Made by a program: the position numbers and the translations under genes. Positions 1-7,591 of a DNA stretch of 12,077 nt are shown piece after piece (position 1 is the first letter of the stretch; each line of letters opens with the position of its first letter). The notes under the pieces were generated by a model. It was not told where the DNA came from, searched no databases, and was given only the letters and a program-made list of their open reading frames with translations. Source of the stretch: Thiotrichaceae bacterium (GTDB lineage Bacteria; Pseudomonadota; Gammaproteobacteria; Thiotrichales; Thiotrichaceae); the NCBI GenBank assembly GCA_024762625.1, contig JANTHA010000036.1, forward strand, positions 1-12,077, read 5' to 3'.

Positions 1-879
1 GAGCGCCGCCGTATTCACAGCATGTTTGGACAATACGTTCCACTGGATCACATCAATAAATTAATCGAAACTCCAGGCGAAATCACCACAGAAGGCGAGA
101 AACGTGAAATGAGCGTGCTGTTTTCGGATATCCGTAATTTTACGGCCCTTTCCGAACCACTCTCAACCAGAGAACTAAAAGACTTTCTAAACAGGTACCT
201 TACCCCAATCACTGAAATCATATTCAAGAATCAGGGCACCATTGATAAATATGTAGGCGATATGGTCATGGCGTTCTGGGGAGCGCCGTTAAAAAACCCG
301 AAACATGCGGAACATGCGGTCAGGGCCGCACTGGAAATGCAACAAAAAATAAGCGATCTGCAAAACGCATTTGCCAAAATGGGCTTGCCGGAAATCAGCG
401 CCGGCATCGGCATCCACAGCGGTGAAATGAATGTGGGCGACATGGGTTCGGATTTCAGGCGCGCCTATACGGTGCTGGGCGATGCAGTCAACCTGGGTTC
501 GCGTCTGGAAGGCCTGACCAAGTTTTACGGAGTTAAAATTCTGGTCAGTGAAGATGTCAGGGCGCAGTGCCCAGACGAAATTGTATTTCGCTATATTGAT
601 TACGTTCAGGTCAAAGGCAAACAGGACGCCATCAAAATCTACGAACCCGTTGGATTCAAAAATCAGTTAAGCGAGCGGGAACTCGAATTACTTGATAAGC
701 ACGAACAAGCGCTGCAGATGTACCTGGCGCGCCAATGGCAGGCAGCCAGAATCTTATTGTTTGAACTGTTGCAAACAAACGACGAGAAACTCTACCGTGT
801 TTATCAGGAGCGAATTGAAGAATTTTCCGCCTATAAAATTGAAAACTGGAGCGGTATCTATACCCACTTGAGCAAATAA
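1..879 (+). CDS. Class III adenylate/guanylate cyclase, C-terminal part (5' end outside window)
   Basis: The reading frame is open from base 1, so this is the C-terminal part of a longer protein. The first visible ATG (base 22) lies inside a conserved pre-catalytic segment and is probably not the start. The enzyme class makes cAMP or cGMP from ATP or GTP. Counting from that Met, the catalytic domain spans about residues 28-210. The two metal-binding aspartates are D36 (LFSDIRNFT) and D80 (DKYVGD). K76 and D154 (LGDAVN) fit adenine recognition, and N158 and R161 fit the transition-state pair, so an adenylate cyclase is favoured. The last 70 residues form a helical tail seen in CHASE2-type cyclases, which suggests (inference) a membrane sensor domain encoded upstream. 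It converges on tsaB with only 17 bp between stop codons and no visible terminator. Confidence 0.9.
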   Translation, partial: ERRRIHSMFGQYVPLDHINKLIETPGEITTEGEKREMSVLFSDIRNFTALSEPLSTRELKDFLNRYLTPITEIIFKNQGTIDKYVGDMVMAFWGAPLKNPKHAEHAVRAALEMQQKISDLQNAFAKMGLPEISAGIGIHSGEMNVGDMGSDFRRAYTVLGDAVNLGSRLEGLTKFYGVKILVSEDVRAQCPDEIVFRYIDYVQVKGKQDAIKIYEPVGFKNQLSERELELLDKHEQALQMYLARQWQAARILLFELLQTNDEKLYRVYQERIEEFSAYKIENWSGIYTHLSK

Positions 880-896
880 TGTTCTTTATCTAGCCG

Positions 897-1619
897 TTAT
901 TTCCCGGATTTTTCCGCCACCTTGTCACGGATATAAACCGGCTGCGCGAAGGCGGCGTCAACCGATTCGCCTTGCCGGTATAAATCCAGGGCCAGTTGCG
1001 CAATGCTCGCAGCGCTTGGCAGTTCATTTTCTATCAGCAACACATCATCCCGCGTCAATTCATCGCGATAGGCATCCCAGCCACTGCCTATGGCAAGCGT
1101 ATTTTGGGCGGCCTTATCCAGCATGTTGCGCGGCTTTGAGATGCGTTCTTCACCCTGCAGCGCCTGATCAATATAATGCCCCCAGTAGACCTCGCCCATG
1201 CGCGCATCCAGCGCAGCTATAATATGCTGTTCAGGAATATGCTGTTCAGGAATATGCTGTTCAGAATTATCGTTGTAGCGTTTGTTTTTATGTTCGATTG
1301 CCTGCAAAGCCAGTGCTGCAAGCGTCGAAACCGGAATAACCGGTTTGTCAACCGAAAGCGCAAGTCCCTGGGCGACGCCCGCGGCAATGCGCAAGCCCGT
1401 AAAAGCGCCGGGGCCTCGGCCAAAGGCAAGCGCATCAATCTGTTTGAGTTTCAGGCTGGCTTCTTGAAGCACGTCTTCGAGCATCGGCAAAATTAATTTT
1501 GTATGCGCCCGGGGCGCCCGTTCGAAGCGGCTGATGATGTTTTGTCCATCCTGATCTTCCAGCAACAAAGCGGCGGAACAGGCTTCGGTCGAGGTTTCCA
1601 GCGCGAGTATGGCCGTCAT
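897..1619 (-). CDS. tsaB: tRNA threonylcarbamoyladenosine biosynthesis protein TsaB
   Basis: TsaB is the ASKHA-fold partner that binds TsaD and TsaE in the cytoplasmic complex that makes t6A37 in ANN-decoding tRNAs. Family landmarks are visible: the N-terminal LALETSTEACSAALL (residues 5-19), FGRGPGAFTGLR (66-77), AALDARMGEVYW (135-146) and the C-terminal QPVYIRDKVA. At 240 residues it is close to the usual size (E. coli about 231). The extra length lies in residues about 110-133, where a 15-bp DNA repeat encodes three EQHI(P) units just before the AALDARMGEVYW strand. The ATG at 1617-1619 overlaps the helicase stop codon (ATGA arrangement), and a strong ribosome binding site lies inside the helicase gene, so the two are probably translationally coupled. 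It is the last gene of the minus-strand block. Confidence 0.95.
   Translation of the reverse strand: MTAILALETSTEACSAALLLEDQDGQNIISRFERAPRAHTKLILPMLEDVLQEASLKLKQIDALAFGRGPGAFTGLRIAAGVAQGLALSVDKPVIPVSTLAALALQAIEHKNKRYNDNSEQHIPEQHIPEQHIIAALDARMGEVYWGHYIDQALQGEERISKPRNMLDKAAQNTLAIGSGWDAYRDELTRDDVLLIENELPSAASIAQLALDLYRQGESVDAAFAQPVYIRDKVAEKSGK
1221..1264. repeat. 15-bp tandem repeat inside tsaB (2.9 copies)
   Basis: The unit AATATGCTGTTCAGG occurs at 1221-1235 and 1236-1250, and again at 1251-1265 with only the last base changed. On the coding strand it reads as three EQHI(P) units, residues 120-133 of TsaB. Because the period is a multiple of three, gain or loss of a unit keeps the frame. Confidence 0.97.
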
Positions 1620-3568
1620 GAGTTTACTTCCTCCGGCTTTTTCATCACAATGTCAAAAAAGCGCTTCACGACATCCAGTTTGCTGGTTCTAGGCGTTTTA
1701 GGCAGACTGTTCAAAAAGGTAGCGCCATAGGATTTTGTGCGTAAACGCGGATCACAGATCATCAGCAAACCCTTGTCCTTTTGATCCCTTATCAAGCGAC
1801 CCACGCCCTGCTTGAGTGCAATCACCGCCTGCGGGAGTTGATACTCGCCAAAAGGGTTGCCGCCTGCTTCGCGTATCGCCTTGATGCGGGCTTCCAACAC
1901 CGGATCGCCAGGGGATGAAAAAGGCAATTTATCTATAATCACACAACTCAGCGCCTCGCCGCGCACATCCACGCCTTCCCAGAAACTACTGGTGCCGAGC
2001 AAGACCGCATTACCGAGGCTACGGAATTGTTTGATCATGTCCGCCTGGGATGAATCACCTTGTACCAGAATCGGGAATTTGATTCTATCGCGCAGCAACT
2101 CGGCTGCTTCATTCAGGGCGCGATAGCTGGTAAACAACATAAAGGTGCGTCCCTCGCAGGCTTCAATCACGGGCGCAGCCGCATTCACTACTGCGGGAAC
2201 AAACTCAGCCTGTTGCGGTTCGGGCATATCAGGCGGCGCATACAACAAGGCGTTATGCCAGTAATCAAAGGGGCTGTCGAGCAACAATTCATTAGCTTGT
2301 TCCATGCCGATGCGATGCGTGTAGTGATCGAACGATTCGCCTACGGCAAGCGTCGCAGAAGTCAGAACCCAGGCGCAGGGAAAACTTTCCAGATGTTTTT
2401 TGAACGCATCCGCAATATCCAGCGGCGTAGAAATCAAGGCAAAAGAACGGGTGTAGGTTTCATACCATTGTACGCTGTTTTCTTTGGGGTTTTCGATCGC
2501 ATTCAAATACTGTTGCTGAAGCCGGGCGCGCTCCAGGCAGGATTCCAGCCCCTTACTGCGCTCGGCGGCAATATCCAGCTGCTCAATCAAACCCTTAAAT
2601 AATTCTTTTAAATTAGTGATTTCCTGTTCAATCGCCGGTCTTGAGCGGATTTTATACCAGGGCTCCCGCAAACCCGGTTTATCCATTGCAAGACGCAGAT
2701 CCGCCACACATTTCTCCAGGGCGCGGGTGATATCTTGTAATTCAGGCATGTCCGAAGCATGACTTAAACTTTCCGTCTGTATGTCTTTTGAAAGCTCCAG
2801 CAACTGACGACTGCTCAGCGTCTCGCTAAAAAAAGTCGACGCAATTTCAGGTAGCTGATGCGCCTCATCCAGAATCACTGCATTGGCGCTGGGAAGCAGC
2901 TCGCCAAAGCCCTCTTCCTTCAGGGCAAGGTCGGCAAAAAACAGGTGATGATTGACCACCACCACATCCGCTCCCTGCGCCTTGCGACGCGCCTTGACCA
3001 CAAAGCATTCTTCATAATCCTCGCATTCCGATCCGAGGCAATTGTCAGCGGTTGAAGTGACATGCCGCCAGACTTCTGCGTCGTGCGGCACATTATTCAG
3101 TTCATTGATATCGCCTGACGCGGTGACCATTGACCAGTCATCTATACGTTGCAGGTAAGAGATGCTTTTGCGGTCATCAAAGCGTCCGTCAGACTGGGCT
3201 CGCGACAGGCGGTAATTGCACAGATAGTTAGCCCGACCTTTTAACAAGGCTGTTTTAGCGTCAGTTTTAAGTGCTTTTTTTACAAGCGGCAGATCTTTTA
3301 TGAACAACTGATCCTGAAGCGTTTTGGTGCCAGTCGATACAATTACCCTGCCGCCGGAAGCCACCGCAGGCGCAAGATAGGCAAAGGTCTTGCCGACGCC
3401 GGTTCCAGCTTCAATGACGACAGCGGAATGATTTTTTATCGCATCGGCTACCGCCTCGCCCATCAACTGCTGTTGTTCACGCGGCTGAAAACCCTCGATG
3501 GATGCGGCTAACGGTCCTTCATCGCCGAGCAGTTCCTTCCAGTCAATCTTGTCATTATGTTTGTTCAA
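1616..3568 (-). CDS. yoaA: YoaA/DinG-family ATP-dependent Fe-S DNA helicase
   Basis: This is a superfamily 2, XPD-like 5'-3' DNA helicase with a probable iron-sulfur cluster. E. coli YoaA works with HolC in DNA repair. With the TTG at 3568 as residue 1 (650 aa; E. coli about 636), Walker A is AGTGVGKT at 54-61. Candidate cluster cysteines are C117, C177, C182 and C188. The DEAH box is at 234-237, TSAT at 403-406, motif V (GTSSFWEGVDVRG) at about 525-537 and motif VI QGVGRLIR at 587-594. The frame stays open up to a GTG at 3652, but that start would overlap the lipoprotein gene by 65 bp. The extra 28 residues do not resemble the family, whose members begin about 20 residues before the GFxPRxxQ motif. 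Neither start has a strong ribosome binding site, so the start is uncertain. Its stop overlaps tsaB, the same neighbour as in E. coli. Confidence 0.9.
   Translation of the reverse strand: MNKHNDKIDWKELLGDEGPLAASIEGFQPREQQQLMGEAVADAIKNHSAVVIEAGTGVGKTFAYLAPAVASGGRVIVSTGTKTLQDQLFIKDLPLVKKALKTDAKTALLKGRANYLCNYRLSRAQSDGRFDDRKSISYLQRIDDWSMVTASGDINELNNVPHDAEVWRHVTSTADNCLGSECEDYEECFVVKARRKAQGADVVVVNHHLFFADLALKEEGFGELLPSANAVILDEAHQLPEIASTFFSETLSSRQLLELSKDIQTESLSHASDMPELQDITRALEKCVADLRLAMDKPGLREPWYKIRSRPAIEQEITNLKELFKGLIEQLDIAAERSKGLESCLERARLQQQYLNAIENPKENSVQWYETYTRSFALISTPLDIADAFKKHLESFPCAWVLTSATLAVGESFDHYTHRIGMEQANELLLDSPFDYWHNALLYAPPDMPEPQQAEFVPAVVNAAAPVIEACEGRTFMLFTSYRALNEAAELLRDRIKFPILVQGDSSQADMIKQFRSLGNAVLLGTSSFWEGVDVRGEALSCVIIDKLPFSSPGDPVLEARIKAIREAGGNPFGEYQLPQAVIALKQGVGRLIRDQKDKGLLMICDPRLRTKSYGATFLNSLPKTPRTSKLDVVKRFFDIVMKKPEEVNS
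1627..1634 (-). promoter_or_regulatory. tsaB ribosome binding site inside yoaA
   Basis: On the minus strand GGAGGAAG lies seven bases before the tsaB ATG, within the last codons of the helicase gene. It is the strongest Shine-Dalgarno sequence of the minus-strand block and supports the ATG at 1619 and translation coupled to the helicase. Confidence 0.8.
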
Positions 3569-3587
3569 TGTTTGCTCATCAGGCAAG

Positions 3588-4397
3588 TCAGGGATTGACT
3601 TTGCTATAGTTGATCGCTTCTTCCACCGCCATGGAATCGCCGGACGCTTCACCGGATTTATGAATCAGTTTCCAGCTTTTTGCTATCAGTTCGTCATCAT
3701 TCCCCGCAAAATTAATGGCTTTTTTCGCCATCGTGATGGCCTGCTGGTGCTCGCTTGATGATTGATGCGCTCTGGCCAGCAAGTACCATGCGTTTGCATT
3801 GCCTGGCTCTATCCGTAAAGCCCGCTCCAGCTTGCTGATCGCAGATTGATCCTTACCGATCGCCATGTCGGCGCGCGCGCGTATCATCAAAGATTTAACG
3901 GCGGGCGAGCTTTCTGATTGCGACGCCGAAGCTGGATTTTCCGGTATCGTTTCATAAGGGTCAGGTTCAGATTTAACCGCTTCTGCTTGCGTCTCCTTCT
4001 GGTCTTTTAGAACCGAATGAACCTCGGTTTGTGTAATCACAGTATTTTTTGGTTTTTCGGAATAACGCTGCACAGTCGCTGTGGGCGGCTTTTTATTAAT
4101 TTGAGGCGCTGGAGGCCGATCTACATTTTGAGGCGGGCGCGTTTGTCGCACAGGCCGCGATGCGCCTGGCCTTTTAACTTCCGGCAATGTCGCTATCGGC
4201 GCTCTCGATGAATAGCCGGGACGACCGGCAGAAGAATAGCTGGAGCAGGCACTGACGAAAACCATGGCGGACAGCATAATTAAAAGCGTTATTGTTTTTT
4301 GTTTAACGTTTTGTTTTGCTTTTTGTTTTGCTTTTTGTTTTGCTTCCCGTTTCTCTTTCTGTTTGTCACATAGATATAACACATTGTTACCTTTCAT
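3588..4397 (-). CDS. TPR-repeat lipoprotein of unknown function
   Basis: The 269-residue protein has a very long, charged N-terminus (residues 1-34, mostly Lys, Gln, Ala), a hydrophobic stretch (35-50) and a lipobox VSAC with lipidation cysteine C51. It therefore probably sits in the outer membrane, facing the periplasm. Residues 55-165 are Pro/Arg/Gln-rich and probably disordered. Two tetratricopeptide units follow (about 166-199 and 200-233; for example ISKLERALRIEPGNANAWYLLA), normally protein-interaction modules. The K/Q-rich start is encoded by a 12-bp microsatellite. The ATG abuts a 10-bp tandem array, and a stop codon lies immediately upstream in frame. A GTG at codon 6 (4382) with an AAAGG about 7 nt before it is an alternative start. 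It follows mrcB by 68 bp, so a role near peptidoglycan synthesis is plausible but unproven. I recognise the domain, not the gene. Confidence 0.82.
   Translation of the reverse strand: MKGNNVLYLCDKQKEKREAKQKAKQKAKQNVKQKTITLLIMLSAMVFVSACSSYSSAGRPGYSSRAPIATLPEVKRPGASRPVRQTRPPQNVDRPPAPQINKKPPTATVQRYSEKPKNTVITQTEVHSVLKDQKETQAEAVKSEPDPYETIPENPASASQSESSPAVKSLMIRARADMAIGKDQSAISKLERALRIEPGNANAWYLLARAHQSSSEHQQAITMAKKAINFAGNDDELIAKSWKLIHKSGEASGDSMAVEEAINYSKVNP
4309..4344. repeat. 12-bp tandem repeat in lipoprotein signal region (3 copies)
   Basis: TTTTGTTTTGCT is repeated three times without error (4309-4320, 4321-4332, 4333-4344). On the coding strand it gives the Ala-Lys-Gln-Lys run at residues about 18-30, that is, the positively charged n-region ahead of the signal peptide core. 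The period keeps the frame. Confidence 0.97.
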
Positions 4398-4445
4398 TAC
4401 TCTTCTTTACTCTTCTTTACTCTTCTTTACTCTTCTTTACTCTTC
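4397..4445. repeat. 10-bp tandem repeat abutting the lipoprotein start codon (4.9 copies)
   Basis: The unit TCTTCTTTAC is perfect at 4401-4440, and the exact period extends over 4397-4445. Degenerate units flank it on both sides (7/10 and 8/10 matches). On the minus strand it reads GTAAAGAAGA, and the last repeat runs directly into the ATG of the TPR lipoprotein gene. It occupies most of the 68-bp mrcB-lipoprotein gap, is purine-rich on the mRNA, and supplies the only Shine-Dalgarno-like bases for that ATG. Each unit carries a TAA, so all three frames are closed. Confidence 0.97.
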
Positions 4446-4465
4446 AATACACTTGTTCGTACTCA

Positions 4466-7315
4466 TTATCTTCTGATCAGATTCTCAAGCCACTCGCCGG
4501 TATCGCTATCCGGGCTATCAACCTGTGGCTGTGGCGACGTCCATTTATTGTTAATTGCTCTGGCGGCTCTGTCTGCTTCCTGTTTACTTTTGTAAATTTT
4601 CTTAACCGGCTTTTTCGGCTTCATCTGAACGCGTCTTTCATTATTCCAGATGGTTCCATTCGCGGCGGGTTTGGTGTTATGTGATTCCCATACAGGACGC
4701 GTATTATCCCATGCTGGCGCTTCTTCAATATATTCTGGTATGCAATCAGATAATTTTTTTGGCTCTTCGCCTTTGATGAATGGAAGCACCATTGCTTCGC
4801 CACAGGCGGGATTAAACAGTAAGCCGCTATGCTTGTCCACTTTGACGTATTTGATGTTTTTGGGTCGAACCGGTTTAAACGGACGGGTGGGTATGCGTTT
4901 GACCAGATCGGCCCAAAGCCGCAAAGCGCCGCTAGCGCCTGTCAGACCAGTGGGTTTGTTATCATCCCGACCAACCCAGACCGTTATGACATGCTGCCCT
5001 GTGAAACCCGCGAACCAGCTATCCACATCGCGATTGGTGGTTCCGGTTTTGCCCGCCGCATTTTTCCATGCTGGCAACACAGCCCTCAGGTATTTGGCCG
5101 TACCCACCTTTGTAATCTGGTTCATTGCATGGGTTAACAGATAGACTGATTCAGGACTGGCGACCTGCTTTACCCGCAAAGGATAACGTTTTAATGTTTT
5201 GCCATAGGAATTCATCACGCTGCGAATCGCGTTTAACTGGGTATAGGTTCCGCCTGCGGCAATGGTATGATACATCTGTTCGACTTCCAGAGGCGTTAAT
5301 TGCAGCGCACCGAGTAAAATGGATGGATTCGGCTGAATTTCTTTCTGCACGCCAAGCGCATGCAGCATGGCGATCACTTTATCCAGCCCGAGATTAACGC
5401 CGATGCGCACCGTCGGCGTATTCATGGATTTCACCAGTGCATTTTCAAAGATCACCATGCCGTGATCCTTGCCGCTGTAGTTTTTTGGTTTCCACAGCTT
5501 GTTTTTTGATAACCTGACGGTCACAGGCCCGCCATCAACTGTTGAAGCCAGATTGTATTGTCTGGCTTCCAGCGCCGCCAGATAGACCGCCGGTTTAACC
5601 AGTGAACCGATTTGCCTGGACGCATTCAAAGCGCGATTATAACCGGCCAGACGCGCATTGCGTCCACCCACCAAGGCAATAATCTCCCCGCCCTGTACAT
5701 TGCTGACAACCATCGCGCCGTTCAGTTTGTTGCGCGGAATGCGTCTTGATTTTTCCAGCTTTGCGACGCCTTTTTTAACGACTGACTCCGCCTTGATCTG
5801 CACGATAGGATCCATGGATGTAAAGATCAACAAACCCTCAGAACGCAAATCTTCTTCCCGGTAATCTCGTTGTAACTGTTTGCGCACCAGCTCCAGATAG
5901 GCCGGGAATGGACTCACGCTGGGCGGCGCAACCCGGCTTACGCCCAGCGGCCGCGCTTTGAGCCCGGCAAGCTGCTGTTTATCAAGCACGCCTTCGCGCG
6001 CCATCACATCAAGCACCAGATTACGACGCTGCAGCGCGCGCTGCGGATGGCGTCTGGGATCATAGTAGGATGCGCCTTTGGCGAGGCCGATCAGCAAGGC
6101 GATTTGTTCGGGCTGTAATTCCCTTATCGGCTTATTAAAGTAAAATTGCGAGGCCAAACCAAAGCCGTGAATCGCGCGCTTTTTATTTTGCCCAAGGTAA
6201 ATTTCATTCATATAGGCTTCGAGTATTTCTTCCTTGCTGTAATGCACCTCAAGCAACATCGCCATAATGGCTTCATTCGCCTTGCGTTTGTAGCTGCGCT
6301 CATTCGAAAGATAAAAGTTTTTCACCAGTTGTTGCGTCAGTGTGCTGCCGCCCTGCACATTTTCACCCGCCTTGATGTTCGCCAGCATGGCGCGCATGAT
6401 CGATTTGGGATTAACGCCCAGATGCTCATAGTAGTGCTTGTCTTCAACAGCGACCAGACCCTTTGCCAGCAAGGGCGATACGTCATCCAGCCTGACCAGC
6501 ACCCTATCCTCATTTTGACGTGGGTAAAAATTACCAATCAATACCGGTTCGAGGCGCATCAGCGTTAACAACTCATTGCTTTCAATATTTTCCAGCTTGC
6601 TTATTTTGCCCTTTTTAATTTCCACCCGGATACGGCGCGCAATTTCGCTATCTTCGGCAAATTTAAAACCCCGCGTCTGGATAATGAACGTATTCTTCTT
6701 GCGCTGATATTGACCAGAACCAACCGTTCGGGTAACGAAACTGTAATTAAGCAATTGAAGTTCTTTTTGCAAATCATCGGCTTTCAGGTTCTGGCCTTCG
6801 TACAGCTCAAGAGGACGCGCGAAGACGCGCGCCGGCAAAGCCCAGCGCTTTCCTTCAAACTGTTTTTGTACACGGTTATCCAGCTTGAGCACATAGGCTG
6901 CGAGCAGTAATGCGCCAAGGATTATGCCTGCGATCATTGCAATGCGCGTGATGCGCCATAAACCGCGCAGCGCGGTCAGCAGAAATGAGCCTGTTTTTTT
7001 TGAGCTTGAGTCTTTTTCAGTTGTGTTTGTTTCACTTGCGCTATGTTGGTTTGCACTTTGTTGGTTTGCACTTTGTTGGCTGGCGCTATGTTGGCTTGCG
7101 CTTTCCTGGCTAGCATTTTTTTGGCTCGCGCTTTCTTGGCTGGCGCGATGCGTTTCGTCCTGATCAGGTTTTGAATCGTGGCCCTGTCCGACGACCGGCT
7201 GTTGTTGCGGAGACGTTATAATATCTGTCTCTGGCAGCTGCGCCTGGTTATTTTCCAGTTCAGAAACCTTGTTGGATTTTTCAGGTATATCTGATGAATG
7301 TTTATCCTGTGACAA
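4466..7315 (-). CDS. mrcB: Penicillin-binding protein 1B, bifunctional transglycosylase/transpeptidase
   Basis: Class A PBP that polymerises lipid II and cross-links peptidoglycan from the inner membrane. Order in the 949 residues: a long polar cytoplasmic tail (1-110, with a Ser/Ala/Gln pentapeptide repeat at about 58-95), one transmembrane helix (about 122-143), a UB2H-like region (about 165-255), then glycosyltransferase family 51 with catalytic E291 in VEDKHYYEH and the GGSTLTQQLVKN motif at 322-333. The transpeptidase motifs are SLVK with nucleophile S571, SMN at 630-632 and KTG at 756-758. The charged C-terminus (about 815-949) is somewhat long. The start is TTG with GGGGA five bases upstream; an in-frame stop lies just before it and the next Met is inside the membrane helix, so TTG is well supported. 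First gene of the minus-strand block and divergent from the NlpC/P60 gene. A UB2H domain would imply an LpoB-like activator elsewhere. Confidence 0.96.
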   Translation of the reverse strand: MSQDKHSSDIPEKSNKVSELENNQAQLPETDIITSPQQQPVVGQGHDSKPDQDETHRASQESASQKNASQESASQHSASQQSANQQSANQHSASETNTTEKDSSSKKTGSFLLTALRGLWRITRIAMIAGIILGALLLAAYVLKLDNRVQKQFEGKRWALPARVFARPLELYEGQNLKADDLQKELQLLNYSFVTRTVGSGQYQRKKNTFIIQTRGFKFAEDSEIARRIRVEIKKGKISKLENIESNELLTLMRLEPVLIGNFYPRQNEDRVLVRLDDVSPLLAKGLVAVEDKHYYEHLGVNPKSIMRAMLANIKAGENVQGGSTLTQQLVKNFYLSNERSYKRKANEAIMAMLLEVHYSKEEILEAYMNEIYLGQNKKRAIHGFGLASQFYFNKPIRELQPEQIALLIGLAKGASYYDPRRHPQRALQRRNLVLDVMAREGVLDKQQLAGLKARPLGVSRVAPPSVSPFPAYLELVRKQLQRDYREEDLRSEGLLIFTSMDPIVQIKAESVVKKGVAKLEKSRRIPRNKLNGAMVVSNVQGGEIIALVGGRNARLAGYNRALNASRQIGSLVKPAVYLAALEARQYNLASTVDGGPVTVRLSKNKLWKPKNYSGKDHGMVIFENALVKSMNTPTVRIGVNLGLDKVIAMLHALGVQKEIQPNPSILLGALQLTPLEVEQMYHTIAAGGTYTQLNAIRSVMNSYGKTLKRYPLRVKQVASPESVYLLTHAMNQITKVGTAKYLRAVLPAWKNAAGKTGTTNRDVDSWFAGFTGQHVITVWVGRDDNKPTGLTGASGALRLWADLVKRIPTRPFKPVRPKNIKYVKVDKHSGLLFNPACGEAMVLPFIKGEEPKKLSDCIPEYIEEAPAWDNTRPVWESHNTKPAANGTIWNNERRVQMKPKKPVKKIYKSKQEADRAARAINNKWTSPQPQVDSPDSDTGEWLENLIRR
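7038..7142. repeat. Degenerate 15-bp tandem repeat in mrcB 5' region (7 copies)
   Basis: Seven units of the pattern GCGCTATGTTGGCTT follow each other at 7038, 7053, 7068, 7083, 7098, 7113 and 7128, each with a few changes. On the coding strand they encode a Ser-Ala-Ser/Asn-Gln-X pentapeptide repeat in the cytoplasmic tail of PBP1B, about residues 58-95. The drift between units suggests an older array than the one in tsaB. Confidence 0.93.
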
Positions 7316-7320
7316 GTTGA

Positions 7321-7325
7321 TCCCC
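7321..7325 (-). promoter_or_regulatory. mrcB ribosome binding site deciding a TTG start
   Basis: On the minus strand GGGGA lies five bases before the TTG at 7313-7315. An in-frame TAA lies just upstream and there is no downstream Met before the membrane helix, so this site decides the start. Confidence 0.65.
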
Positions 7326-7382
7326 GTTTTTTATCCAGGTTTTAAGTCCGGTTTTTCAAGTTTATACGGACTATGGTCTTTG

Positions 7383-7396
7383 TTAGTTGAAACTAA
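7383..7396. repeat. Inverted repeat TTAGTT-GA-AACTAA
   Basis: Perfect 6-bp arms with a 2-bp spacer, about 70 bp upstream of the mrcB start. The near-palindromic form suits a dimeric regulator better than an RNA hairpin, but no regulator is recognised and a chance match is possible. Confidence 0.4.
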
Positions 7397-7411
7397 GACT
7401 TTGCGTTAGCA

Positions 7412-7434
7412 ACATAGTTCGAATTAAGCTATGT
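7412..7434. repeat. Inverted repeat ACATAGTT-N7-AGCTATGT
   Basis: Eight-base arms with one non-complementary pair (G-T type) around a 7-bp spacer, about 100 bp upstream of the mrcB start in the divergent region. It is a candidate operator for one or both divergent genes; binding is not established. Confidence 0.4.
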
Positions 7435-7591
7435 CCCGAATCAGCAAATCCAGCAGCACAATTTTACAGCATTTAATCCAAAACTGCGCTTTAAATTCAA
7501 TAACTGTTTATTGGGCGCCTGTATTAATAACAATTAGTGCATTCATAACGATAAGTGTATTCAGCAACGAGTCATCATACTGAGAGTAAAC

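Noticed and set aside
1176..1496. Plus-strand frame containing an Asn-Met-Leu-Phe-Arg repeat.
   Set aside because: It is the antisense shadow of the tsaB repeat, and tsaB is clearly the real gene.
4397..4445. The 10-bp array considered as a CRISPR array or plasmid-type iteron.
   Set aside because: Units are contiguous with no spacers, there are no cas or rep genes, and the surrounding genes are chromosomal housekeeping genes.
4264..4684. Plus-strand open frames with Phe/Cys-rich and Leu/Ser-rich runs.
   Set aside because: They read through the 12-bp and 10-bp repeats and the 3' end of mrcB on the wrong strand, and have no family resemblance.
6924..7163. Plus-strand open frame rich in Leu, Cys, Trp and Ala that looks like a repeated membrane peptide.
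   Set aside because: It is the antisense reading of the 15-bp repeat in mrcB, whose frame is strongly supported by domain motifs.
7326..7340. TTATCCAGG considered as a DnaA box.
   Set aside because: It differs from the TTATNCACA consensus at key positions and has no neighbours of the same type.
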